Positions 1 to 5,525 of a stretch of DNA of 9,665 nucleotides are shown here, in pieces. The translations under genes were made by a program, and so were the position numbers. The notes below the pieces were generated by a model. It was not told where the DNA came from. It ran no database searches and saw nothing but the letters and a program-made list of their open reading frames with translations. The DNA lies in assembly GCA_964624165.1 (NCBI GenBank), contig CAZUWG010000019.1:1-9665 (forward strand), in the 5' to 3' direction. This stretch comes from OLB19 sp964624165. GTDB lineage: Bacteria; Patescibacteriota; Minisyncoccia; Phycocordibacterales; UBA918. The stretch's first letter is position 1. Every line of letters begins with the position of its first letter.

Positions 1-125
1 GGCAGCATATTGCCGCGAAGCAAATCACTGATGGCGGTTACGGGCAGGGCAACCAGACAGATCAACTGCAGGTAAAACAAATTCGGCGCTTTCGTGCGCA
101 CTATAATAGAAGCATCTTTATACAA
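1..125 (-). CDS. Fragment of a probable membrane protein, cut by the window edge
   Basis: The minus strand is open from about 173 down to the window edge. It gives residues that look like real protein, including KDASIIVRTKAPNLF followed by the hydrophobic run YLQLICLVALPVTAI, which could be one membrane segment, and then SDLLRGNML. No family is recognised. The start is uncertain: TTG at 125-123 is used here and GTG at 101-99 is an alternative. Neither has a Shine-Dalgarno site, and the same frame stays open further upstream (FYDAKIKA), so this may be the middle of a protein rather than its beginning. It runs head to head into the broken VWA gene. The plus strand over the same bases shows no convincing protein. 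Confidence 0.35.
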   Translation of the reverse strand, partial: MYKDASIIVRTKAPNLFYLQLICLVALPVTAISDLLRGNML

Positions 126-131
126 AGCTTT

Positions 132-152
132 TATTTTTGCATCATAAAAATA
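132..152. repeat. Short AT-rich inverted repeat at the gene-fragment junction
   Basis: TATTTTT at 132-138 is the exact reverse complement of AAAAATA at 146-152, with a 7-base spacer. It lies where the two head-to-head gene fragments meet. It may be a rearrangement scar or a simple AT-rich coincidence. Confidence 0.4.
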
Positions 153-472
153 CCCCCGACGCCCGCAGCGTCCTTATCCTTCTGACCGATGGACTTGCCA
201 CGGCACCAAAGGAGGAGCCTGAAGCTTATGCAAAAGAAGCAGCTAGCGCGCTTAAGGCAACTGGGGTTGAGGTCTATGTGATCGGGCTTGGACAAGAGGT
301 CAATATGGAATTTATTCGAGAAATCGCTTCGCCTGACCGTGCATATCAAGCAGTCTCACGCGCTCAGGTAGATCAAATCTACCGGCAAATTACCGGCGCT
401 ATCTGTGAAGATGGAGCGGCGATTATCGATATCGTTCCAAAGACCAACACTAATTTCTCAGGTATTCGGTAA
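137..472 (+). CDS. VWA-domain protein, C-terminal half only (5' truncated)
   Basis: The product matches the second half of a von Willebrand factor A domain. VLILLTDG (residues 12-19) supplies the late MIDAS aspartate (D18). It is followed by the helix-strand pattern A..LK..GVEVYVIGLG (about 38-53), NMEFIREIAS (56-65) and a C-terminal IYRQITGAICE segment. VWA domains bind ligands through a metal ion, usually on surface or secreted proteins. The first MIDAS motif (DxSxS), the first strand and any signal peptide are absent, and the plus-strand frames upstream do not encode them. Recognisable homology begins around position 155. The TTG at 137 only marks where the open frame can begin, and the frame is closed by stops at 107-112. 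This is a remnant, or a gene cut by a rearrangement or assembly error. Its stop overlaps the rodA start by one base (TAATG), so the two were probably one operon. Confidence 0.7.
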   Translation: MHHKNTPDARSVLILLTDGLATAPKEEPEAYAKEAASALKATGVEVYVIGLGQEVNMEFIREIASPDRAYQAVSRAQVDQIYRQITGAICEDGAAIIDIVPKTNTNFSGIR

Positions 473-1596
473 TGGGCAGATTTGTTACAGATATTATTAA
501 GAGTATCGACTGGCTGCTTTTCGGAGGAGTGTTGCTTTTATCTTTTTTCGGTTTGGTGACCATGTATACGTTTGTTGGCGACAACTCTTTTTTTGAACGG
601 CAGCTTTTTTGGATTGGGGTCAGTACGGTATTGCTACTTTTGGCAATGGTGCCTGATTATCGTTTTCTGCGCTCGGGATACTCCACGATTACGTTGTTTG
701 GAGTGATGTTGTTCCTTTTGATTTTGGTACTTTTTATTGGTGAAGTGACGCTTGGTGCGCAGAGTCGTTTCAATCTCGGTTTTTTTAGTTTTCAGCCATC
801 CGATCCGGCAAAGCTGGTATTAATTATTGTGTTGGCAAAATATTTTAGTAAACGCCATGAAATGATTGGCGACGTGCGGCATATTCTCGTGTCCGGTATT
901 TACGCCTTTTTATTCTTTGGTTTGGTGTTTATTCAGCCCGACTTCGGAACAGCGGTGATTTTGTTTTTTATTTGGTTTGGTATGGTTCTCGTCTCAGGCA
1001 TTAGGATTCGGCACCTGCTTTTGGTATTTCTCTCCGGCGCGGCGGTGCTTTTCTTGATGTGGAGTTTTGTGTTTCAGGATTATCAAAAGCAGCGTATTAT
1101 GACGTTTCTCGACCCGCTGGCGGATGTGCAAGGGGCGGGCTACAACGCGTATCAGTCGACGATCGCGGTGGGGAGTGGTCAGCTATTTGGGAAAGGAGTG
1201 GGCTATGGCACGCAGAGTAAGCTGGAGTTTTTGCCTGAATACGAGACGGACTTTATTTTTGCCTCTTTTGCGGAGGAGTGGGGCTTTGTTGGTGTGTTGG
1301 TGCTTTTTGTGTTGTTTGGGCTCGTTATCTTTCGCCTATTGCATCACGCAACAAAAGCGGCGAGTAACTTTGAGAAGCTCTGTGCTACGGGAGTGGCGAT
1401 ACTGTTTGTGAGTCACTTCTTTGTGCATATTGGTATGAATATTGGGCTACTACCTGTGACGGGGACCACGGTGCCTTTTTTAAGCTATGGCGGATCGCAC
1501 TTGATTACGGAGTTTATTGGGGTCGGTATGGTGATGGCGATGAGCCGTTACACCAAGCGGCAGTACACGTCAAAAGATATTTTATCAGTGGAGTAG
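472..1596 (+). CDS. rodA: RodA-type SEDS peptidoglycan glycosyltransferase
   Basis: This is a polytopic membrane protein of 374 residues, normal for RodA, with about ten hydrophobic segments. SEDS proteins polymerise lipid II into glycan strands at the membrane, together with a class B penicillin-binding protein. Family motifs are intact: FQPSDPAKL (107-115), QPDFGTA (155-161), GQLFGKGVGYGTQSKLEFLP (236-255), ETDFIFASFAEEWGF (258-272) and PVTGTTVPFLSYGGS (328-342). D260 in TDFIFA corresponds to the essential aspartate known in RodA and FtsW. RodA is preferred over FtsW because of the KLEFLPE..TDFIFA and NIGLLPVTG signatures. The ATG overlaps the upstream VWA stop in TAATG, and no good Shine-Dalgarno is visible, which suggests translational coupling. 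No PBP2 or MreBCD gene is present in the window. Confidence 0.92.
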   Translation: MGRFVTDIIKSIDWLLFGGVLLLSFFGLVTMYTFVGDNSFFERQLFWIGVSTVLLLLAMVPDYRFLRSGYSTITLFGVMLFLLILVLFIGEVTLGAQSRFNLGFFSFQPSDPAKLVLIIVLAKYFSKRHEMIGDVRHILVSGIYAFLFFGLVFIQPDFGTAVILFFIWFGMVLVSGIRIRHLLLVFLSGAAVLFLMWSFVFQDYQKQRIMTFLDPLADVQGAGYNAYQSTIAVGSGQLFGKGVGYGTQSKLEFLPEYETDFIFASFAEEWGFVGVLVLFVLFGLVIFRLLHHATKAASNFEKLCATGVAILFVSHFFVHIGMNIGLLPVTGTTVPFLSYGGSHLITEFIGVGMVMAMSRYTKRQYTSKDILSVE

Positions 1597-1601
1597 GGTA
1601 A

Positions 1602-1626
1602 GGCGGCGGGGCTTCGCCCCGCCGCC
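1602..1626 (+). terminator. GC-rich hairpin after rodA
   Basis: GGCGGCGGGG (1602-1611) pairs perfectly with CCCCGCCGCC (1617-1626) around a five-base loop, starting six bases after the rodA stop. No T-run follows directly; the next bases are CTTGCTATTT. It is therefore an imperfect intrinsic terminator, or an mRNA 3'-end stabiliser. Confidence 0.6.
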
Positions 1627-1627
1627 C

Positions 1628-1655
1628 TTGCTATTTAGCTCTGTTTTTGTACCAT
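1628..1655 (+). promoter_or_regulatory. Possible promoter of the sugar phosphotransferase gene
   Basis: TTGCTA (1628-1633) and TACCAT (1650-1655) are separated by 16 bases. Each matches four of six consensus positions. They lie between the rodA hairpin and the ATG at 1669. The expected transcript start would leave a leader of only about 5-8 bases, and there is no Shine-Dalgarno site. The boxes are weak matches. Confidence 0.35.
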
Positions 1656-1668
1656 TGCAAACAATCAT

Positions 1669-3054
1669 ATGCCAGAACGAACCAGAGAACTCACTGTCTT
1701 GGTCTTGGGTGACGTTGCGATATTTATTATCGCGCTTTTTGCAACGCTGTTTGTACGTTACCTAGAAGTACCAACCCTAGAGCGCATCTCGCTTCACTTC
1801 TGGCCCTTTCTCTTTATGTCGGGAGTATGGGTGGTGGGATTTTATATCGGCGGCCTCTACGACAAGCTCATTGCGCCAATCAAAGCGAGTCTAGTGGCGC
1901 GCATCATCACGACTCAGATAGTCAATGTCTTACTATCACTGGTGCTCTTTCTGGCGTTGCCGTTTGGTATTACTCCAAAAACAAACCTTATTATCTATCT
2001 CATTATCTCGGTGCTGCTTTTAACGCTCTGGCGCTGGAAGGGGACGGCACGCTTGCGTCCACGTAGCGAAGCGCGCGCCTTATTGCTGGCAGATGGCGAA
2101 GAGGCCCTTGAGTTTGTGGAGGAGATAAATAGCAACGACCGTTATCCTTATTATGTGCATAATTTTTTGCCTGCCTCCCACATTGCCAACACAAAAGACG
2201 CGGGTCAAAAAATTCTTGAGCTCGTTAAAAAAGAGCGCATCACGATGCTAATAGTCGAGGCGAGTCGTCCAGAAATAGAGTTGGCGCTTGAACGAGTGTT
2301 TGACGACATGTTCGCCACACGCTTGTTGCAGGTGTATGATTTTACACATGTGTACGAAGCAACTTTTGACAAAGTGCCACTGTCGACTGTGGGCTATCAG
2401 TGGTGTATTGATGCTCTGACACACCGCCCGCGGGGTTTGTTTAAGCTTTTTAAGCGAGCGATAGATGTAGTCGCAGGGATAGCGATGGGAGTATGTTTGC
2501 TCCTGCTGCTGCCCTTGGTGTGGATTGCAACTCGTCTTTCAGGAGATAAAGGACCTTTATTTATCACGCAGTTTCGCGTCGGTAGGCACCGTCTGCCGAT
2601 CACTGTCTTGAAGCTGCGCACCATGACCACCAACCGAGCCATGAGCGATACTTGGGCAAAAGAAGAGCAAGGGGCGACCAATGAGATCACCGCCATCGGC
2701 GCAATTTTGCGTAAGTTGAGTATAGATGAGCTACCGCAAGCGGTGGCGATCATTAAGGGCGATATGTCACTTATTGGCCCGCGCAGCGATATTAGCGGTC
2801 TCTTTGATCGTATGAAGCGCGATATTCCGTATTATGAAGCGCGGGTATCGGTCACGCCAGGTCTGTCAGGGTGGGCCCAAACCAACCAACGTTATAAAGA
2901 AGGCAACATAAGTCCGCAGTCGCTCGCCGAGACGAAAGAGCGTTTGGCGTACGATTTGTTCTACGTAAAGCATCAGTCGCTCTTGCTCGATATAACGATT
3001 ATTCTAAAAACCATCAAAGCCTTAGTAGTGCGCGCCGCTTCAGTCTTGCGGTAA
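1669..3054 (+). CDS. Polyprenyl-phosphate sugar-1-phosphate transferase (WbaP/WcaJ-like)
   Basis: At 461 residues this has the usual size and layout of large polyprenyl glycosylphosphotransferases. About four N-terminal membrane segments (roughly 8-30, 42-61, 80-98, 106-122) precede a soluble middle region (about 130-255). A membrane segment at about 262-288 then leads into the catalytic bacterial sugar transferase domain. Visible motifs are GPLFITQFRVG (295-305), VLKLRTM (313-319), LRKLSIDELPQ (347-357), GDMSLIGPR (364-372) and PGLSGWAQ (397-404). D353-E354 in DELPQ correspond to the catalytic Asp-Glu pair established in PglC-type enzymes. The family moves a sugar-1-phosphate from a nucleotide sugar onto undecaprenyl phosphate, the first membrane step of surface glycan synthesis. 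The sugar cannot be read from sequence. An NAD-dependent epimerase gene lies 24 bases downstream. Confidence 0.9.
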   Translation: MPERTRELTVLVLGDVAIFIIALFATLFVRYLEVPTLERISLHFWPFLFMSGVWVVGFYIGGLYDKLIAPIKASLVARIITTQIVNVLLSLVLFLALPFGITPKTNLIIYLIISVLLLTLWRWKGTARLRPRSEARALLLADGEEALEFVEEINSNDRYPYYVHNFLPASHIANTKDAGQKILELVKKERITMLIVEASRPEIELALERVFDDMFATRLLQVYDFTHVYEATFDKVPLSTVGYQWCIDALTHRPRGLFKLFKRAIDVVAGIAMGVCLLLLLPLVWIATRLSGDKGPLFITQFRVGRHRLPITVLKLRTMTTNRAMSDTWAKEEQGATNEITAIGAILRKLSIDELPQAVAIIKGDMSLIGPRSDISGLFDRMKRDIPYYEARVSVTPGLSGWAQTNQRYKEGNISPQSLAETKERLAYDLFYVKHQSLLLDITIILKTIKALVVRAASVLR

Positions 3055-3059
3055 GTGCA

Positions 3060-3068
3060 TGGTATAGT
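3060..3068 (+). promoter_or_regulatory. Extended -10 box before the epimerase gene
   Basis: TGG followed by TATAGT (3063-3068) ends 10 bases before the ATG at 3079. No -35 box is evident at normal spacing, and no Shine-Dalgarno lies between box and start. Transcription would begin about three or four bases before the ATG, giving an effectively leaderless mRNA. Confidence 0.5.
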
Positions 3069-3078
3069 GCATTAATAT

Positions 3079-4152
3079 ATGAGTGGAAAAACAATTTTTA
3101 TTACCGGAGGGGCAGGGTACGTAGGAGAGATGTTGTGCGATCAGCTGGCTAAGCGCGATGATGTGGCGCGGATCATCACTCTTGATAAAGAGGCACAATC
3201 AGAATTTTCAAAGCGTATTCCAAAACTTACGTATATTGAAGCCAATATGGCTGATGAAGGCTGGGAAGAAATAGTCAGTGCGGCCTCGCCCGATGTGGTA
3301 ATCCATACAGCTTGGCAAATACGAGTGCTCTATGGCAAGGAAGAGGAGCAGTGGCGATGGAATGTGGAAGGTTCAGACAAAGTATTTGCGATGGCGCTTT
3401 CCTTGCCTTCAGTGAAGAAACTCATTTATTTTTCGTCAGCTGCTTCTTATAGCGCGCGTGCCGACAATCGTTTTGATCATCGCTTCACCGAAGCAGAGGG
3501 CTTTCGAGTTGACGACTATTTGTATGCTAAAGAGAAAAAGGCGAGTGAAGAGCATCTTGAGGAGATGGTGATGGCGGCCGGCCGCGACGATCTTTCTGTC
3601 GTGGTGGTGCGGCCGGCCGCCATCACCGGCCCACGCGGACGACTCCTTCGCAACAAATTTGGCTTACAGTCAGCCCTTTCTGGCAACCTTAAAGGAGGAT
3701 TTTTATCGACTATCGTCACGACCCTCACTGCCGTCATGCCTGCCACGAAAGGCTGGGTACGGCAGTTTATTCATGAAGATGATGTGAATGATGTAGTGGC
3801 ACACTTTGCCTTCAATGACGCTCCGTCTTCCTACGAAGTCTACAACCTTACACCGGAAAGCGAGCTGGTGTTTGCGCCTGACATGGCAGCGGCGGCGGGG
3901 AAACGAGTGGTTACGCTGCCGGCGGGGCTCATTCGAATGGTATTCTTTTTCTTTTGGCACGCTACATGCGGAAGAGTACCTACCGCGCCGCACGTCTGGC
4001 GCTTTTACTCATATCCGATTGTGATGTGCGGCAAAAAACTAGCGGCGGTGTATCAGTGCCGCTTTACTTCCAAAGATGCCCTCTACTATACCGACGGCCG
4101 ATATGAAGCCTATGTCGCTGATGAGTTGAAACGACCAAAACCACTTGCCTAA
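3079..4152 (+). CDS. NAD-dependent epimerase/dehydratase (extended SDR)
   Basis: The N-terminus is a Rossmann fold with ITGGAGYVG (8-16) as the GxxGxxG NAD-binding loop. D36 ends the second strand and suits NAD rather than NADP. The extended-SDR active site is intact: FSSAASYS (118-125) supplies the serine, and Y147 and K151 in YLYAK form the YxxxK pair. RPAAITGPRG (178-187) and RQFIHEDDVNDVV (228-240) are typical of sugar-nucleotide epimerases and dehydratases. The length, 357 residues, is normal. The substrate is unknown. Adjacency to the polyprenyl sugar phosphotransferase suggests a nucleotide sugar or lipid-linked sugar for surface glycans. A hydrophobic patch (LIRMVFFFFWHA, 284-295) near the C-terminus is unusual for a soluble SDR and could aid membrane contact. 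The gene contains a long internal inverted repeat at 3567-3627. Confidence 0.85.
   Translation: MSGKTIFITGGAGYVGEMLCDQLAKRDDVARIITLDKEAQSEFSKRIPKLTYIEANMADEGWEEIVSAASPDVVIHTAWQIRVLYGKEEEQWRWNVEGSDKVFAMALSLPSVKKLIYFSSAASYSARADNRFDHRFTEAEGFRVDDYLYAKEKKASEEHLEEMVMAAGRDDLSVVVVRPAAITGPRGRLLRNKFGLQSALSGNLKGGFLSTIVTTLTAVMPATKGWVRQFIHEDDVNDVVAHFAFNDAPSSYEVYNLTPESELVFAPDMAAAAGKRVVTLPAGLIRMVFFFFWHATCGRVPTAPHVWRFYSYPIVMCGKKLAAVYQCRFTSKDALYYTDGRYEAYVADELKRPKPLA
3567..3627. repeat. Perfect 19-bp inverted repeat inside the epimerase gene
   Basis: GGTGATGGCGGCCGGCCGC (3567-3585) is the exact reverse complement of GCGGCCGGCCGCCATCACC (3609-3627), with a 23-base spacer. Each arm contains the palindrome GGCCGGCC. 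The left arm encodes VMAAGR (164-169) and the right arm VRPAAIT (177-183), part of a family-conserved motif. In mRNA it could form a very stable stem-loop. Confidence 0.9.
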
Positions 4153-4172
4153 CAGCCCACACTTGATATAGT
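4145..4172 (+). promoter_or_regulatory. Promoter of the orphan 144-residue gene
   Basis: TTGCCT (4145-4150) and TATAGT (4167-4172) are 16 bases apart, and TGA directly before the -10 hexamer gives an extended -10. The -35 box overlaps the last codons of the epimerase gene. The expected transcript start near 4179 leaves a leader of about 18 bases that carries a Shine-Dalgarno site. Confidence 0.6.
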
Positions 4173-4182
4173 CTCAAGAGAG

Positions 4183-4190
4183 AAAGGAGG
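4183..4190 (+). promoter_or_regulatory. Strong Shine-Dalgarno site
   Basis: AAAGGAGG ends six bases before the ATG at 4197, which is close to ideal. It is the only clear Shine-Dalgarno site before a gene in this window and fixes the start of the orphan gene. Confidence 0.8.
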
Positions 4191-4196
4191 TGTGCC

Positions 4197-4631
4197 ATGA
4201 GCAAAAAGCGTGGCCCGTTGCGACTGGTCGAAAACCAGTTGCCGTACAGATTGCTGACAGTCAAAGACGTACAACAGCAACTGTATGCAAACGTTTCCTT
4301 ACGCGAGCGCAGTCGATGTATGTCTTTGAAATCTCCTAAGATTCCCGAGTTGAGCGACATGCTCTCTGAGATCGGTATGTCGCCCTTTTCACGGGAACAG
4401 TGTCAAGCGGTTTATACTGATCACCAATTTCTACATCACCTCTATAAGCTCAACGCGTGGTGGTGGGTGTTAGAGAAAGGTACGGGAAGGTTCTGCTACC
4501 TAGGAGAGCCCGATTTGGTTTCAGAGAGTCCATTCTCGACACATGTTGCCTTTGAACTTGTGTTTGTAAAAATGAGAATGGAGCGGGTACCGTTTACGCG
4601 CTTTCTCTTGGCCTCTCGACCATATACCTGA
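4197..4631 (+). CDS. Unrecognised 144-residue protein
   Basis: I recognise no family. The protein is soluble in appearance, with no signal peptide or clear membrane segment. It has a basic N-terminus (MSKKRGPLRL), a central segment SREQCQAVYTDHQFLHHLYK (65-84), a tryptophan triplet WWW (88-90) and cysteines at 41, 69 and 100. The C-terminal third (THVAFELVFVKMRMERVPFT) looks like two amphipathic strands. The start is well supported by the Shine-Dalgarno six bases upstream. The gene is a self-contained unit: own promoter, leadered transcript, and a terminator hairpin that includes its TGA stop. This sets it apart from its apparently leaderless neighbours. It could be a lineage-specific regulatory or housekeeping protein, but no function can be assigned. 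Confidence 0.75.
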   Translation: MSKKRGPLRLVENQLPYRLLTVKDVQQQLYANVSLRERSRCMSLKSPKIPELSDMLSEIGMSPFSREQCQAVYTDHQFLHHLYKLNAWWWVLEKGTGRFCYLGEPDLVSESPFSTHVAFELVFVKMRMERVPFTRFLLASRPYT

Positions 4632-4661
4632 GGGGCCCGAATCGGGCCCCTCGTTCTTATT
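4630..4661 (+). terminator. Intrinsic terminator of the orphan gene
   Basis: GAGGGGCCCG (4630-4639) pairs perfectly with CGGGCCCCTC (4643-4652) across a three-base loop. It is followed by the T-rich GTTCTTATT. The hairpin begins inside the TGA stop codon of the upstream gene and ends 12 bases before the folD extended -10 motif, isolating the two units. Confidence 0.8.
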
Positions 4662-4663
4662 TC

Positions 4664-4672
4664 TGGTATACT
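4664..4672 (+). promoter_or_regulatory. Extended -10 box before folD
   Basis: TGG followed by TATACT (4667-4672) ends six bases before the folD ATG at 4679. With normal spacing, transcription would start at or next to the A of the ATG. GGAGG at 4673-4677 resembles a Shine-Dalgarno but is one base from the ATG and probably not transcribed. The -35 region is occupied by the terminator stem. Confidence 0.55.
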
Positions 4673-4678
4673 GGAGGC

Positions 4679-5503
4679 ATGATTATTGATGGGAATGCAG
4701 TCGCGAGGCGGCGCTTGGCGGCATTGGGTGCTGAGGTGGCACAAGCGGAGCTTGTGCCACACCTCACCATTATCACGGTGGCACCAGATTTTGTGACGCA
4801 GAAGTACTTGACCAGCAAAAAACAGAGTGCTGAGCGGGTGGGGATTGCAGTCAACATTATCGAGTGCGATCCTGAACTCACAACAGCGGAGCTCACTACC
4901 GTAGTGACAAGAGCGGTGGCGTACACAAATGGCGTGATCGTACAGTTGCCGCTGCCGACGCATATCGATACTGAAAGCGTTTTGTCGGCCATTCCGGCTT
5001 CACATGATGTTGATGCCTTTCGCTACGAAAGAGGAGAAAGTAGAGTGCTGCCGCCGGTGGTGGGGGCTATTGTCGCCTTGGCTGACGAGGCGGGCCTTAC
5101 TGATTGGGTGAAGAAGCGAGTGGTGGTGGTCGGTCGGGGGAGGCTGGTGGGAAAGCCGGCCGCACGATACTTTACCGAAGCGGGCGCAGAGGTAACTATT
5201 GTTGATAAAGCGACAGACTCAAGCGTACGAGAGGCTGCCTTTATGGCCGCTGACGTGATTATAAGCGGCGCAGGGGTGCCACATATGATTACTGCTGACA
5301 TGGTGAAAGCAGGCGTAGTCATCTTTGATGCGGGCACTTCAGAAGAGAGCGGTAAGCTCGCTGGCGACGTCGCACCGGAGGTAGCAGATAAAGCGGTGCT
5401 GTTTACTCCAGTCCCGGGCGGGGTGGGGCCGCTGACTATAGTTTCCTTGCTTGAAAACGTGGTAAAGCTTGCAGGGTATGACACCACTCGCACCGCCACC
5501 TAA
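4679..5503 (+). CDS. folD: Methylenetetrahydrofolate dehydrogenase/cyclohydrolase FolD
   Basis: FolD interconverts methylene-, methenyl- and formyl-tetrahydrofolate in the cytosol using NAD(P). The length (274 residues) is close to the usual 280-300. The catalytic region YLTSKKQSAERVGI (43-56) keeps Y43 and K47. GVIVQLPLP (85-93) keeps Q89, and HDVDAF (109-114) matches the DVDG motif with Ala for Gly. The C-terminal Rossmann domain has VVVVGRGRLVGKPAA (148-162), PHMITADMVKAG (201-212), AGDVAPEV (228-235) and the strongly conserved TPVPGGVGPLT (243-253). Departures from consensus are LPPVVGA in place of the usual PCTPxG segment and GRG in place of GRS at the nucleotide loop. The fold and family are clear, but cofactor choice and full bifunctionality are less certain. 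It appears to be transcribed alone from a leaderless promoter. Confidence 0.9.
   Translation: MIIDGNAVARRRLAALGAEVAQAELVPHLTIITVAPDFVTQKYLTSKKQSAERVGIAVNIIECDPELTTAELTTVVTRAVAYTNGVIVQLPLPTHIDTESVLSAIPASHDVDAFRYERGESRVLPPVVGAIVALADEAGLTDWVKKRVVVVGRGRLVGKPAARYFTEAGAEVTIVDKATDSSVREAAFMAADVIISGAGVPHMITADMVKAGVVIFDAGTSEESGKLAGDVAPEVADKAVLFTPVPGGVGPLTIVSLLENVVKLAGYDTTRTAT
4736..4760. repeat. 11-bp inverted repeat near the 5' end of folD
   Basis: GTGGCACAAGC (4736-4746) and GCTTGTGCCAC (4750-4760) are perfect reverse complements around a three-base loop. The repeat begins 57 bases into the coding sequence. A further GAG/CTC match sits outside a two-base bulge. Confidence 0.75.
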
Positions 5504-5507
5504 AAAG

Positions 5508-5516
5508 TGGTATGCT
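5508..5516 (+). promoter_or_regulatory. Extended -10 box before secD
   Basis: TGG followed by TATGCT (5511-5516) lies just after the folD stop and ends nine bases before the chosen secD ATG at 5526. No Shine-Dalgarno intervenes. It suggests a separate, nearly leaderless secD transcript. Confidence 0.45.
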
Positions 5517-5525
5517 TTCTGCCAT

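Noticed and set aside
102..107. Perfect TATAAT on the plus strand upstream of the VWA fragment
   Set aside because: There is no -35 or extended -10 context, it lies in what looks like minus-strand coding sequence, and the gene it would serve is truncated.
1124..1411. Plus-strand open frame of 95 codons inside rodA
   Set aside because: It is a different frame within well-supported rodA, with Arg/Cys/Trp-rich shadow composition.
4496..4963. Minus-strand open frame of 155 codons
   Set aside because: It runs antisense across the orphan gene, a terminator and folD, with no recognisable motif, and is a shadow of genes with strong evidence.
5023..5499. Minus-strand open frame of 158 codons opposite folD
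   Set aside because: Its Ser/Thr/Pro-rich composition is typical of an antisense shadow, and FolD motifs cover the same bases.
5469..5525. Longer secD reading from a TTG start
   Set aside because: It overlaps folD by 35 bases, adds a Pro-rich leader atypical of SecD, and ATG 5526 is better placed relative to the -10 box and first membrane segment.
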